From positions 1 through 64,000 of the forward strand of contig NZ_AUAA01000021.1 in the NCBI RefSeq assembly GCF_000428485.1: a DNA stretch of 64,000 bases, read 5' to 3'. This document shows, one piece after another, positions 1 to 8,378 of this stretch. Under the pieces are notes generated by a model, which searched no databases, was not told the origin of the DNA, and saw only the letters and a program-made list of their open reading frames with translations. The DNA is from Epilithonimonas tenax DSM 16811. Its GTDB lineage: Bacteria > Bacteroidota > Bacteroidia > Flavobacteriales > Weeksellaceae. The position numbers were made by a program, and so were the translations under genes. Every line of letters begins with the position of its first letter. Position 1 is the stretch's first letter.

Positions 1-210
1 TTTTCCACGCAGAGGAAAATCATCAACGGTTATTTCCGGAACAAAACCTTTTGACTGTAATAGCAGAGAAGAAAACTCTTTCGGAGCAGTATTTTTCTCT
101 TCAAAATAGATGTGCAGGATTTGGTTTTCTTCTTCAAATTTTACAATCTCAAAATACTCAATGAGAAGTTCCGGTAAAAATAATTTAAGGAGTTCGACAT
201 CATTTAACAT
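1..210 (-). CDS. ISAon1-family transposase N-terminal region protein (5' part, runs off the left edge)
   Basis: The frame starts with ATG at 210 and stays open for 70 codons to the window edge. It begins MLNDVELLKLFLPELL and continues with an acidic stretch and a VDDFPLRG motif. I recognise this as the small N-terminal-region protein of two-gene ISAon1-type insertion sequences common in Chryseobacterium. The main transposase should lie further left, outside the window. The right terminus of the element should fall between 211 and about 265, but I could not define its inverted repeat from one end only. Recognition is from memory of the family; no search was run. Confidence 0.7.
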   Translation of the reverse strand, partial: MLNDVELLKLFLPELLIEYFEIVKFEEENQILHIYFEEKNTAPKEFSSLLLQSKGFVPEITVDDFPLRGK

Positions 211-269
211 CCTTCAAAATTATTAATTTTTATCTTTCTCCCCAAGTTTTGGAATTGATCCTAGAAATG

Positions 270-935
270 CTAGATGATCCCGAAATCCTTACAGACGGCA
301 ATCAGATGCTCGTTGCTCTTGACATCCAAAGATTCGCGGATGTTGCCTAGTTTCTTTTCAACATAACTCATACTTGCAGGTTTAATGTTGTTGTTTTTCA
401 GGTATTCGGGGATTTCCTTCACGAGAATTCCTTTTGCTAGAAGTGAAACCAGTAATGTATCTAGTGTAGAAAACTCAAAAGAGTTTCTATCCTTTATCGG
501 TTTTTTTAAGTCATACGAGATAAATCTTTCGTTTTTGTACACTGCTTTTATAGCTTTCTTTAGGTCTTTTACATCTTCTCTGCCTTTCTTTACATAGCCG
601 TTGATACTTTGCTCATTAAAAAGCTTATCGATGATCTCCTGCCGTTTTTCTACAGAAAATACGATGACTTTTAGGTCTGGCTGTATTTCTTTTGCAGCGC
701 TTACGAGTTCTTGACCACTTGTCAGGGTTTGTTTTCTGTGATCAGCATCGAAGGAGATGTCTGTGATCAGTAATTCGAAAGGATCATTTTCGCGGATGGC
801 CATTTTCAGTCTGCTAAATGCTTCATCACAATAATTGTCAAATTTAGGATTCGGTATTTTCAGATCGTTTACGACTTTTTGAACAGATATATTGAAGCTT
901 TCGTAATCTTCCGCAATGAGGACTTTTTTGAACAT
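270..935 (-). CDS. Response regulator with C-terminal helix-turn-helix
   Basis: This 221-residue protein has an N-terminal receiver domain with the acidic pocket at E9/D10, the likely phospho-acceptor D59 (LLITDIS), the switch serine S94 and conserved K116. The C-terminal part (about 150-221) looks like a compact LuxR-type DNA-binding region (LLAKGILVKEIPEYL, then a possible recognition helix around SMSYVEKKLGNIRE). It starts 10 bp after the stop of the sensor kinase gene at 946-2616, so the two form an operon and very likely a cognate pair. It is the last gene before the insertion sequence fragment. The signal sensed is unknown. Confidence 0.85.
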   Translation of the reverse strand: MFKKVLIAEDYESFNISVQKVVNDLKIPNPKFDNYCDEAFSRLKMAIRENDPFELLITDISFDADHRKQTLTSGQELVSAAKEIQPDLKVIVFSVEKRQEIIDKLFNEQSINGYVKKGREDVKDLKKAIKAVYKNERFISYDLKKPIKDRNSFEFSTLDTLLVSLLAKGILVKEIPEYLKNNNIKPASMSYVEKKLGNIRESLDVKSNEHLIAVCKDFGII

Positions 936-945
936 ACATTTGATT

Positions 946-2616
946 TTAAACCGGAAATGAAAGGTTGATCTTTAGCAGCCGGTCTGTTTCTGTGTCAAAA
1001 CTAATCGTTCCGTGAATAGCTTTTGTACGGGTTTCCGTATTTTGCAAACCATTTTTCGGTGAATATATTTTTATTCCGATGCCGTTATCTATGTATGAGA
1101 TGTTTACGCAAGCGTCTTGTTCTGAAAATTTCAGAAAAACTTTATCGGCCTGGCTGTGTTTTTTCATATTGGTCATCAGTTCCTGAAGGATGCAATAGAC
1201 CTCATTTTGTTGATTCTGGTGTGTTTTTTTCCAAATCTCTTCTTCATTACCTGTGATGAAAATTTTGACAGAATCGGAGGCGTAAGATTTCAGCATCTGA
1301 GCCAGCTGTTCCCGGAAATTAAGTGGTTCTGTTGCTTCTTTTTCGTAAGAAATATTTCTGGATATTTCATAGATCTCCTCCAGCCGGTCCAGAAGAGTAG
1401 TCCGGTCCAGATCTTTGATGTTTTCTACTTCCGACATGACCTGATAGACTTTGTTTGCTACTCTGTCGTGAACTTTTTTGGAATATTTCAGCTCGGTTTG
1501 TTTTACTTCCAGCAGCTTCTCCTGTTGCATCGTTTTTTGTCTTTTTCTGAACCAAAGATAGCTTAGAATCAGAGCGATAATAAGGCTTCCAAGCCCAAAA
1601 TATTGTTTGATGATGTGGTTTTGTCTTTGTTTGCTTTCATTTTTTGCTTTTAAAAAGTCAGCTTTGTTCTTTTCGGTTTCATAGCGGATGAGCGCAAATT
1701 GATTCTTTGCTTTGTTTCTGGCGGTTTGCAAACTGTCATCAAGTTTCTGGTAGATCTTAAAGTAGTGTTTAGACTTTTCTGGCTCTTCCAACGAAATTAA
1801 CTTCTGAAGTGCTTCAGTCTGGTCATCTGGACTTTTGATTTCTTGGGCAATGCGGTACATTTTTTTTGCGTAGATCAATGCAGAATCCTGTTGTTTTTCA
1901 CTATAGTAGTCGGCGATGTGAGCGTAGCTGGAGTTGAGGCCCCATTGGTCTTTTTCTTTCAGTCTTATCTGTAAAGCTTTCTGGAATTCAGGATTTGGAT
2001 CGTACTTCGGATTCTGAAGCCACTTCGCATAAGCAAGATTGTTGGTGGTTCTTGCATATTCGGTTTGGCTGTTTGGGTTTTCTTTAAGGATAGACTTGTA
2101 AATTGACACAGCTTCTTTGTAATTACTGTTTCTCCTGTAATTGGTGGCTAAGTTATTCTGATAAATAATTTTGTCTGTTGCATTATCTGCAAAAAAAAGA
2201 GCTTGTTTGTAAAAAACGATCGATTGCTTATAATTCTTCAGCTTGCTGGAAATGATCCCCAAAGTATTATAATTGATAGAAATGTAGATTTTGTGGGTGC
2301 TGTCTTTTTTATTTAGAAAATGGATCGCCTCTAGCCCTGTTTCTTGGCTACCAAAGTTGTCACCGTATTTTTCCTGAATGATGGCCATATTCACAAGGCT
2401 TTTGGCTACACCCAAACTATCCTTTTGTTGGATGAAAAGGTCTTTTGCCTTATAGAAATTCGAGAAAGAACTGTCTATTTCGCCCTTATCGCGGTAATCA
2501 AAAGCTTTGTCGTAAAATTTATTGGTTTTTTTTTGGTCCTGTGGCGTTTTGTCTGAACAAGAATAAATGAATATGAGTAAGAAAAATGTAAAAATTCTCA
2601 ATTTTTTAGTTTTCAC
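946..2616 (-). CDS. TPR-containing sensor histidine kinase (LytS/NarX-like core)
   Basis: This 556-residue protein begins with a lipoprotein-type signal ending at C20 (FIYSC). Residues about 30-300 are TPR-like helical repeats, presumably outside the inner membrane. One membrane segment lies at about 338-356, followed by a coiled linker and a HisKA_3-type kinase core. The phospho-accepting His is H383 (KKVHDRV), the N-box asparagine is N483 (ELMTNMKKH) and the G1 box is DNGIG at 510-514. This is the architecture of flavobacterial TPR two-component kinases. The response regulator follows after 10 bp. The combination of a lipobox and a downstream membrane span is common in this family, so true lipidation is uncertain. 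Confidence 0.88.
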   Translation of the reverse strand: MKTKKLRIFTFFLLIFIYSCSDKTPQDQKKTNKFYDKAFDYRDKGEIDSSFSNFYKAKDLFIQQKDSLGVAKSLVNMAIIQEKYGDNFGSQETGLEAIHFLNKKDSTHKIYISINYNTLGIISSKLKNYKQSIVFYKQALFFADNATDKIIYQNNLATNYRRNSNYKEAVSIYKSILKENPNSQTEYARTTNNLAYAKWLQNPKYDPNPEFQKALQIRLKEKDQWGLNSSYAHIADYYSEKQQDSALIYAKKMYRIAQEIKSPDDQTEALQKLISLEEPEKSKHYFKIYQKLDDSLQTARNKAKNQFALIRYETEKNKADFLKAKNESKQRQNHIIKQYFGLGSLIIALILSYLWFRKRQKTMQQEKLLEVKQTELKYSKKVHDRVANKVYQVMSEVENIKDLDRTTLLDRLEEIYEISRNISYEKEATEPLNFREQLAQMLKSYASDSVKIFITGNEEEIWKKTHQNQQNEVYCILQELMTNMKKHSQADKVFLKFSEQDACVNISYIDNGIGIKIYSPKNGLQNTETRTKAIHGTISFDTETDRLLKINLSFPV

Positions 2617-2631
2617 CGAATTTAAAGAAAA

Positions 2632-2657
2632 TTAGCGAAAGAACATGCTTTCGCTAA
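2632..2657 (-). terminator. Intrinsic terminator between small ORF and kinase gene
   Basis: Perfect 10-bp inverted repeat TTAGCGAAAG / CTTTCGCTAA with a 6-nt loop. On the minus strand it is followed by TTTTC. It begins one base after the stop codon of the small frame at 2658-2840, which argues that something is transcribed leftward up to this point. Confidence 0.65.
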
Positions 2658-2840
2658 TCACTTTTTACAATCAGAGTCAAGATAGGTGATACTCCGCCAT
2701 TGATCATCCGCTGTAAAGACTTTGTAGTTCTTGCTTAGGTTGACGCCTCTGTATCGCTTAAAAATAATAAGGTCGTAAAATTCTTTCTTCGACCTTTCCT
2801 TAAATGAAACAAGTTGAACAAGAGCGGATATCCATACCAA
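2658..2840 (-). CDS. Small ORF of unknown function (60 codons, TTG start)
   Basis: I do not recognise this product. The frame is open from 2852 and only offers a TTG start at 2838-2840, giving 60 residues that are basic in the middle and end in ITYLDSDCKK. Support for its reality is that a clean intrinsic terminator starts immediately after its stop. It may instead be the 3' end of a decayed longer gene, because upstream in frame there is a stop at 2853-2855. No signal peptide or domain is visible. Confidence 0.3.
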   Translation of the reverse strand: MVWISALVQLVSFKERSKKEFYDLIIFKRYRGVNLSKNYKVFTADDQWRSITYLDSDCKK

Positions 2841-2845
2841 ATACC

Positions 2846-3016
2846 TTAAATTTCAATGATTTTGGGCGGAACAGGATGTCCATCATCGCCACCTGTATCT
2901 CCTGGGTCTGTGGGCTGTGCAAGGGTGGAGGCAGAGCCATCACTTCCACTGTTTGAGGTGTTTGAACTTGAAGGATTTGAAAATAATCCTAGTAATATTA
3001 AAAGTAGTTGAGTCAT
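2846..3016 (-). CDS. Short secreted or membrane peptide rich in Ser/Gly/Asp/Pro
   Basis: A 56-residue frame starting at ATG 3014-3016. It has a hydrophobic N-terminus (MTQLLLILLGLF), then a low-complexity Ser/Asn/Gly/Asp stretch with DPGDTGGDDGHPVPP and a short KIIEI end. The composition resembles the tiny hydrophobic-plus-GDxGxP proteins common in Chryseobacterium genomes (often labelled signal peptidase or PID-CTERM-like), but it lacks their C-terminal membrane anchor. It lies just upstream of another small leftward frame. Function unknown. Confidence 0.4.
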   Translation of the reverse strand: MTQLLLILLGLFSNPSSSNTSNSGSDGSASTLAQPTDPGDTGGDDGHPVPPKIIEI

Positions 3017-3193
3017 TATTTTAAAAATTTAAAAATTAGCAGTCGTGCTCTTTCCCGCGAAACAGATCACGAGCAGATAGACACAGTTTTTGAAAAAAAA
3101 AGAAGCGCTTCTTAAATTTTGGGAAGAGAACCTTGAAAAACGAAAGAGAAACATCTGCTTCCCAAGTCAGAGATTTTCCTGCGTTTTAGCTGG

Positions 3194-3223
3194 TTGTTTT
3201 TTGAGATCAGTTTTGTAACTTTG
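3194..3223 (+). promoter_or_regulatory. Candidate Bacteroidota promoter for the gene at 3396
   Basis: TTG at 3194-3196, then 19 bp, then TAACTTTG at 3216-3223, which matches the -33/-7 pattern TTG...TAnnTTTG. This would give a leader of about 165 nt. A weaker element, TACTTTG at about 3376-3382, lies nearer to the start codon and is the alternative. Confidence 0.35.
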
Positions 3224-3395
3224 TTTTTGTAATGTTTTGTTTATCACTGATTTCCGAGGCAAAGATGCAGCGGAAACAGAAGTGGGTGTTAGACAATGTT
3301 TGGACACCAACGGACATAATGAAATGATGAAATACGGATATCCGTAAAAGAAAGTGTCAAAAAATCATGTACTTTGTAATGACTAAAAACCAACT

Positions 3396-4307
3396 ATGTC
3401 CAAAAAACTACTAATTCGTGAAGTTTTCGAAAAAGGAAAGAAAGAATCGGGACGAGAGAGCAAAAGTGGAGTGGCGCTATTTCTTAGCTTGTATTTTTAT
3501 GACGAATGGAAATTCGAAATATCAGAAAGAACTTTTGTGAGATATTATGACGCCTTTTTGATAGATCATGAGGATAAGAATATTGATACCCAGGTTCTTG
3601 ATAAAATGAGTCAGTATCTAGAGTTCAAGCATTATAAGGACTTTTGCAAAACAGAAACTTTTACAAAGATGAATAGAGATTCTTCGCGTACGAGCGTGAA
3701 GGTGAGGATTGATGATGACGATGATTCTGATAAAAAATATCCGAATATTACAGTCAATATCACAACCAATCCAATTCTGAAACTGCAGGAGTTTTTCGCA
3801 AAACAAAGTGGTTTTGGGTGGGTTGGATTGTTGATCTTCGGTGGATTGATAGCCGATCATTATTTGAAGAAAGAAGAAAGTCCGGTTGCGAAATTGGCAC
3901 AGATGACGGATTCTGTTTCAAAGGACAGAATGACGTTACAAGAAAATGTGACTTCTTCTGACATCAGGATTATTCCGGTTGAGGAAGTGATCAGTGTAAA
4001 GAAAAACGATGCTGAAGAAAAAAAGGAAAATTATATGTATTGGAACGGAGAACATTTTGTCGCAACTGATGAAGCCTCTCTTGGTTCTTACCGCGAAGTA
4101 ATTCCAATGGACGATGAGAAGCTGAGGTTTTTCAGAAAAATCACAAGGCCGGATACAATTACAGAGAAATCGCTCAGCAAAGTCTGGTATTCAAAACACA
4201 AAAATATTGTGGAATTTTTCACTGCAGATGGCGAAAATCCTGAAAATGGAAAAGAGTTGAAGCATCTCACAAAACATATGTTGGAAACGCATATCTTATC
4301 AAAATAG
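3396..4307 (+). CDS. Conserved hypothetical protein with one central membrane segment
   Basis: I do not recognise a named domain in this 303-residue protein. Residues 1-95 are charged and helical (SKKLLIREVFEKGKKESGRES). A short acidic run DDDDD lies near 105, and a single hydrophobic segment follows at about 140-160 (GFGWVGLLIFGGLIADHYL). The C-terminal half is soluble, with a YMYWNGEHFVA motif near 210. The N-terminal part reads like a cytoplasmic DNA- or protein-binding module tethered to the membrane, but that is inference. It is monocistronic: a leftward pseudogene and argS follow. Confidence 0.6.
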   Translation: MSKKLLIREVFEKGKKESGRESKSGVALFLSLYFYDEWKFEISERTFVRYYDAFLIDHEDKNIDTQVLDKMSQYLEFKHYKDFCKTETFTKMNRDSSRTSVKVRIDDDDDSDKKYPNITVNITTNPILKLQEFFAKQSGFGWVGLLIFGGLIADHYLKKEESPVAKLAQMTDSVSKDRMTLQENVTSSDIRIIPVEEVISVKKNDAEEKKENYMYWNGEHFVATDEASLGSYREVIPMDDEKLRFFRKITRPDTITEKSLSKVWYSKHKNIVEFFTADGENPENGKELKHLTKHMLETHILSK

Positions 4308-4557
4308 GCTGTACGAAAAATGTTGTAAGTACTTTCAGTTGCTTCGTCAATGTTCTGTTGGTCACATTGGGCAACATCAATTTGAATTCTGACTATTTAA
4401 TGTGGTCAGTTTTTAAGATAAAGATCAACGAGATCTTCCATCTTCCGCTGCTTTGGGAGAGGTTTTTGTGGGCATTGCAATGTTGCTCTAGTATTTTTTC
4501 GTTGAAGGAATTGGTGGCGTTTTCTATTTTCGTATTAGATTCAAATTTAACAACCAT
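4308..4557 (-). pseudogene. HxlR-type winged-helix regulator, interrupted and truncated
   Basis: From ATG 4555-4557 the minus strand encodes 54 residues ending SGRWKISLIFILKTDHIK and then hits TAG at 4393-4395. The same frame continues directly as SEFKLMLPNVTNRTLTKQL and KVL. Read through, this matches the HxlR core: a GGKW-like helix, a turn, then the LPGIS...MLTQQLK recognition region. The stop therefore interrupts one protein. The frame fades near 4310, where the neighbouring rightward gene ends, so the wing and C-terminus are missing. This looks like a decayed transcription factor. Calling it HxlR rests on motif memory. Confidence 0.6.
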
Positions 4558-4570
4558 AATTTTCAAAAAC

Positions 4571-4598
4571 AAAAAACTCCGCCCAAAAGCAGAGTTTT
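4571..4598 (-). terminator. Intrinsic terminator of argS
   Basis: Inverted repeat AAAACTC ... GAGTTTT (4573-4579 / 4592-4598) with an inner GC/GC pair, 20 bp past the argS stop. The A-run at 4566-4576 supplies the U-tract on the minus strand. Confidence 0.7.
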
Positions 4599-4618
4599 AC
4601 ATTGATTTTCAAAGTGAA

Positions 4619-6382
4619 TTACATTCTATTCACCACATTAATTCCGAGCATTGATAAAGCTTTCTTAATCGTTTTCGCAACCAGATCAGAAACCTGAAGA
4701 CGGCACTGTTTCGCATCCAGATCTTCCTGTTTTACAATCGGATTATTTTGGTAGAAAGAGTTGTAGGATTTTACCAATTCATATGCGTAATTCGCTACCA
4801 AAGCAGGACTTAGAGATTCCGCAGAACGTGCAATCACTTCTTTAAATTCAGCCAAAAGCATAATCACTTCTTTCTCATCTTCGTTCGGAACATAAGCACC
4901 GAAATTGCCTTTTCCGGCATATTCTGCCTTAGCCAAAAGCGACTGGATTCTCGCATAAGTATATTGAATGAACGGTCCCGTATTCCCATTAAAATCAATA
5001 CTTTCTGCAGGATTAAAGAGCATTTTCTTTCTAGGATCTACTTTCAGAATGAAATATTTCAAAGCACCTAGTCCCACTGTTTCGTAAGATTTCACTTTGT
5101 CTTCGTCAGAAAGCGTTTCCAATTTCCCCAATTCCTCAGATTTTTCTTTCGCAGTGGCGATCATTTCCTCGACTAATTCGTCTGCGTCAACCACGGTTCC
5201 TTCACGGGATTTCATTTTTCCTTCCGGCAATTCTACCATACCGTAAGACAAGTGGTAAAGCTGATCTGCCCATTGGTAGCCCAATTTTTTCAGGATTTTA
5301 AATAAAACCTGGAAGTGATAATCCTGCTCATTTCCAACCGTATAGATCAGTTTCTGAATGTCATTTTCTTCAAAACGCTGCACAGCTGTTCCAAGATCCT
5401 GCGTCATATAAACCGAAGTCCCGTCCGAACGCAAAAGCAGTTTCTGATCCAAACCTTCATCCGTGAGATCGCACCAGACAGAACCATCTTCTTTTTTATA
5501 CAAAATGCCATTGTCCAGACCTTTTTGAATCAGATCTTTTCCAAGAATATAAGTATTACTTTCATATTGAACCTGGTCAAAATTAACGCCCAGTCGGGAA
5601 TACGTTTCATTAAAACCTGCATAAACCCACTCATTCATCATCGCCCAAAGCTGACGAACTTCAGGATCATTTTGTTCCCATTTCAAAAGCATTTCCTGAG
5701 CCTGGATGATGCTCGGCGCTTGCTTTTTCGCCGTTTCCTCGTCTATGCCGTCCGCAACCATCGCTTTGATCTCAGACTTATATAACTTATCGAATTCTAC
5801 ATAATAATTACCGACCAATTTGTCACCTTTCAAACCTGTAGAATCAGGCGTTTCGCCGTTCCCAAATTTCTCCCAGGCCAGCATCGATTTGCAGATGTGA
5901 ATCCCACGGTCGTTGATGATTTGAGATTTGATGACCTTGTAACCGTCAGCTTTCAAAATCTCGGCAACAGAGTATCCCAAAAGATTATTTCTAACGTGTC
6001 CCAGGTGCAAAGGTTTGTTGGTGTTTGGCGAAGAATATTCGACCATCACCGTTGCGTTTTTCGGCGTTACATTGTCAAAATCGTCCTGAAGTTCAGACAA
6101 TTGCTTCGCAAAAACCTCGGCTTTCAATGTAAGATTAAGAAAACCTTTTACGATGTTGAAGCTTTCAATAAAATCGATCTCATTTTTGATGGCTTCTCCA
6201 AGTTCGTTTCCAATAGCGTCCGGACTTTTCTTCGCCAGTTTTACCAATGGAAAAATAACGATCGTGAAATCACCTTCGAACTCGGTTTTATTTTTTTGAA
6301 CATCCAGATTCACGCCTTCCACGTCATAAAGTTTTGGGATGATCTCGGCTATTTTTGATTGTATATGTTGTATGATATTCAT
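4619..6382 (-). CDS. argS: Arginyl-tRNA synthetase
   Basis: Charges tRNA-Arg with arginine in the cytoplasm. The 587-residue length is typical. An N-terminal Arg-tRNA synthetase domain occupies about 1-95. The class I signature is SSPNTNKPLHLGH, with HLGH at 126-129. A KMSKS-like loop reads GKMKSREGT in the middle of the protein, and the C-terminus is a DALR-type anticodon-binding domain ending in NVVNRM. It is transcribed alone, with its own promoter candidate at 6400-6407 and terminator at 4571-4598. Nothing looks unusual. Confidence 0.97.
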   Translation of the reverse strand: MNIIQHIQSKIAEIIPKLYDVEGVNLDVQKNKTEFEGDFTIVIFPLVKLAKKSPDAIGNELGEAIKNEIDFIESFNIVKGFLNLTLKAEVFAKQLSELQDDFDNVTPKNATVMVEYSSPNTNKPLHLGHVRNNLLGYSVAEILKADGYKVIKSQIINDRGIHICKSMLAWEKFGNGETPDSTGLKGDKLVGNYYVEFDKLYKSEIKAMVADGIDEETAKKQAPSIIQAQEMLLKWEQNDPEVRQLWAMMNEWVYAGFNETYSRLGVNFDQVQYESNTYILGKDLIQKGLDNGILYKKEDGSVWCDLTDEGLDQKLLLRSDGTSVYMTQDLGTAVQRFEENDIQKLIYTVGNEQDYHFQVLFKILKKLGYQWADQLYHLSYGMVELPEGKMKSREGTVVDADELVEEMIATAKEKSEELGKLETLSDEDKVKSYETVGLGALKYFILKVDPRKKMLFNPAESIDFNGNTGPFIQYTYARIQSLLAKAEYAGKGNFGAYVPNEDEKEVIMLLAEFKEVIARSAESLSPALVANYAYELVKSYNSFYQNNPIVKQEDLDAKQCRLQVSDLVAKTIKKALSMLGINVVNRM

Positions 6383-6399
6383 GTCAGAATTTTGTGTTG

Positions 6400-6407
6400 C
6401 AAATTTA
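6400..6407 (-). promoter_or_regulatory. -7 element for argS
   Basis: On the minus strand TAAATTTG matches TAnnTTTG exactly and lies 17 bp ahead of the ATG at 6382, giving a leader of roughly 12 nt. Confidence 0.5.
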
Positions 6408-6463
6408 AAAATTTAAAATAGCTTTTTGAAGCAAAGTCGCAAATTATAATTGTGAGATAATTT

Positions 6464-6633
6464 GGGCAGCTTTATCGGCCTTCCGTTTCCGCTTTTTTGT
6501 CATTGCAAACGAACTAAAGCATTAAGTTGAACTTTTATATAATTGCAATGACAAAAAAGAGCTCCACTCAAACCTACCGAAGTGGTTCATCGATTCAAAT
6601 AAAAAAATAAAAAATTGAGATAAGTCGGGCTAC
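6464..6633 (+). repeat. Dispersed palindromic element, subfamily 2, copy A
   Basis: Begins GGGCAGCTTTATCGGCC and ends TCGGGCTAC. It contains a perfect 17-bp inverted repeat, CTTTTTTGTCATTGCAA at 6492-6508 and its complement at 6543-6559. Between the right arm and the end there is a CCACT...AGTGG hairpin, then the insert-like string CGATTCAAATAAAAAAATA also found in copy F at 61.7 kb. It lies between the MATE gene and argS. Similar to copy E at 57445-57578. Confidence 0.7.
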
Positions 6634-6680
6634 AGATTCGCATTCTTAATATCGTTTTGTCTCCAAAATTTGATATCAAT

Positions 6681-6703
6681 GTCAGTCTGAGCGGAGTCGA
6701 AGA
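6681..6703 (+). repeat. Short CTGAGC-GTCGAAG dispersed motif
   Basis: The segment contains TCTGAGCGGAGTCGAAGA, a variant of a short motif that recurs between genes in many Bacteroidota. A second variant is at 54361-54384. Only two copies are seen here. Confidence 0.4.
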
Positions 6704-6776
6704 CTTTTCCCAGATTTCAACTTGGCGACTTTTAAGCTTTTTGGCTGTTAAGCTAATGCGCCTTTGCGATAAAAAG

Positions 6777-8141
6777 TTAATTAATTACAGCCAAAGCTCT
6801 CCTCTTACTCAGCCTCAAAAATCTGATAACTAAAAGAATTGCAGAAATTGTCAACCCAATTCCCAAAGCAATCCACATCCCAAAAGCACCCATTTTCATC
6901 GTCACACAAAGGAAATAGCCAATCGGAATCGTGAAAACCCAGTACGCCAAAAATGTAATCACGCTCGGGATCTTCACATCTTGTATTCCTCTCAGACAAC
7001 CCAATGCCGTCACTTGGATTCCGTCAGACAATTGGAATAGTGCGGCGATGATCATTAGTTTCGAGGCCAATTCAATGACCAAAACATCACTTTCTTTGGT
7101 GAAAAAATGCGGCAGAACATTCCTGAAAATAATAAACATAATCCCGCAGAATCCCATATAAAGTAAAGTCAGTTTAAAATTATTAATCCCGATTTTCCGC
7201 AAGCCCACATAATCGCCTACACCCATTTTGTTCCCAATCATCACCGTAGAAGCCACACTGAAACCAATACAAAGATTGAAGGTAAAAGACGCCATCGACA
7301 AAGCAATCTGATGCGACGCAATATCCTGACTACTTACCAATCCACAGATGAAAGCCGCCGCCGCAAACGCTGTCACTTCAAAGAACATTTGTAAAGCAGT
7401 TGGCAATCCCAGCTTGAACATTTTGGTAAACATTTCTTTACTGAATTCTGCAATCTTTAAAGAGAAATCTTTGATGTATCGTCTGGTTTTTGGCTCCTTA
7501 ACCAAGACAAAATAGAGGAACACCACCATGAATATTCTCGCAATCAACGTTGCCAAAGCAGAACCCTGAACGCCCATTGCCGGCAAGCCAAAAAGCCCTT
7601 TGATGAAGACGTAGTTCAATGCAATATTAATGACATTGGCAATGATGGTTGCTTTGGTAACACCAATAGTGAATGATAATCCTTCCGAAACTTCTCTCAA
7701 AGTCTGGAACATCATAAACGGAATCATTGTAAACGCCATAATGCTCAAAAAGCTAATCGTATCCGGGATAATTTCTGCTGGCTGATCCATATGTTTAATG
7801 ATTGGAAGTCCTGCCAATAACAAAATCATCAATAATATTCCAACGCCAAGATTAATAACAAATCCGTGTCTGAAAACAGAATTGATCGTGCCGTGTTTGC
7901 CTTGCGCACTGGCCTCGGAAACCAATGGCGGAATGGCAAAAGAAAATCCCAATGCCAATACAAAAATGGAAAAGAACAAAGCGTTTCCCAAAGACACAGA
8001 AGCCAAAGCCTGCGCGCCCAAAAGTTTCCCAACGATGATATTATCGAAGAGATTCACGGACACTTGCCCGACTTGTGTCAACATCACAGGAAGCGCCAAT
8101 TTCAGTCCTTGCTGTGTGTATTGTTTATCTAAAAATCTCAT
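6777..8141 (-). CDS. MATE-family multidrug/Na+ or H+ antiporter
   Basis: Integral inner-membrane exporter of 454 residues with about 12 hydrophobic segments in two similar halves, the size of NorM-type MATE proteins. The N-terminus (MRFLDKQYTQQGLKLALPVMLTQ) and segments such as VSVNLFDNIIVGKLLGAQAL are characteristic of family members. It probably expels cationic drugs or metabolites in exchange for Na+ or H+; the substrate cannot be read from sequence. It is transcribed leftward and alone, with dispersed repeats on its 3' side. Confidence 0.9.
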   Translation of the reverse strand: MRFLDKQYTQQGLKLALPVMLTQVGQVSVNLFDNIIVGKLLGAQALASVSLGNALFFSIFVLALGFSFAIPPLVSEASAQGKHGTINSVFRHGFVINLGVGILLMILLLAGLPIIKHMDQPAEIIPDTISFLSIMAFTMIPFMMFQTLREVSEGLSFTIGVTKATIIANVINIALNYVFIKGLFGLPAMGVQGSALATLIARIFMVVFLYFVLVKEPKTRRYIKDFSLKIAEFSKEMFTKMFKLGLPTALQMFFEVTAFAAAAFICGLVSSQDIASHQIALSMASFTFNLCIGFSVASTVMIGNKMGVGDYVGLRKIGINNFKLTLLYMGFCGIMFIIFRNVLPHFFTKESDVLVIELASKLMIIAALFQLSDGIQVTALGCLRGIQDVKIPSVITFLAYWVFTIPIGYFLCVTMKMGAFGMWIALGIGLTISAILLVIRFLRLSKRRALAVIN

Positions 8142-8336
8142 TTTTTTATATTTTAAGTCTGTTTTTTTTTGAACATAAAGTCTACAAAGTTTTTATTTTT
8201 TTTGGTTCACAAAGGCGCGTTGCTCAAACAAGATTTTGTAACCTTTGATAAGTTTTGCGCCTTTGTGAACTTAAATGATGATAAGTATTATTTGAAATTC
8301 TTAGTGGACTTTGTGTTCAAAAAACTTCAAAAAAAA
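8142..8336. other. Intergenic region with degenerate CTTTGTG repeats
   Basis: Non-coding. It carries three imperfect copies of a CTTTGTG(A)AC / GTTCAAA-type motif (near 8200-8215, 8262-8275 and 8306-8322). Related strings recur before or after other genes here (about 14200-14330, 60080-60130, 61930-61985). No gene is supported. The rightward frame 8169-8372 is a by-product of these repeats. Confidence 0.4.
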
Positions 8337-8356
8337 ACCGCAGAAGAAACTGCGGT
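8337..8356 (-). terminator. Intrinsic terminator of the sigma-54-type regulator gene
   Basis: Perfect 7-bp stem ACCGCAG / CTGCGGT with a 6-nt loop. On the minus strand it is followed by at least six T residues. It sits 22 bp after the stop codon. Confidence 0.85.
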
Positions 8357-8378
8357 CAAATATAATATTTAATTAAGT

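Noticed and set aside
4358-4654. Rightward 98-codon frame between the hypothetical protein gene and argS
   Set aside because: It overlaps the argS 3' end and its terminator, and the opposite strand holds a recognisable HxlR remnant across most of its length.
8169-8372. 67-codon rightward frame after the MATE gene
   Set aside because: Made of degenerate CTTTGTG repeats and the terminator of the neighbouring gene.
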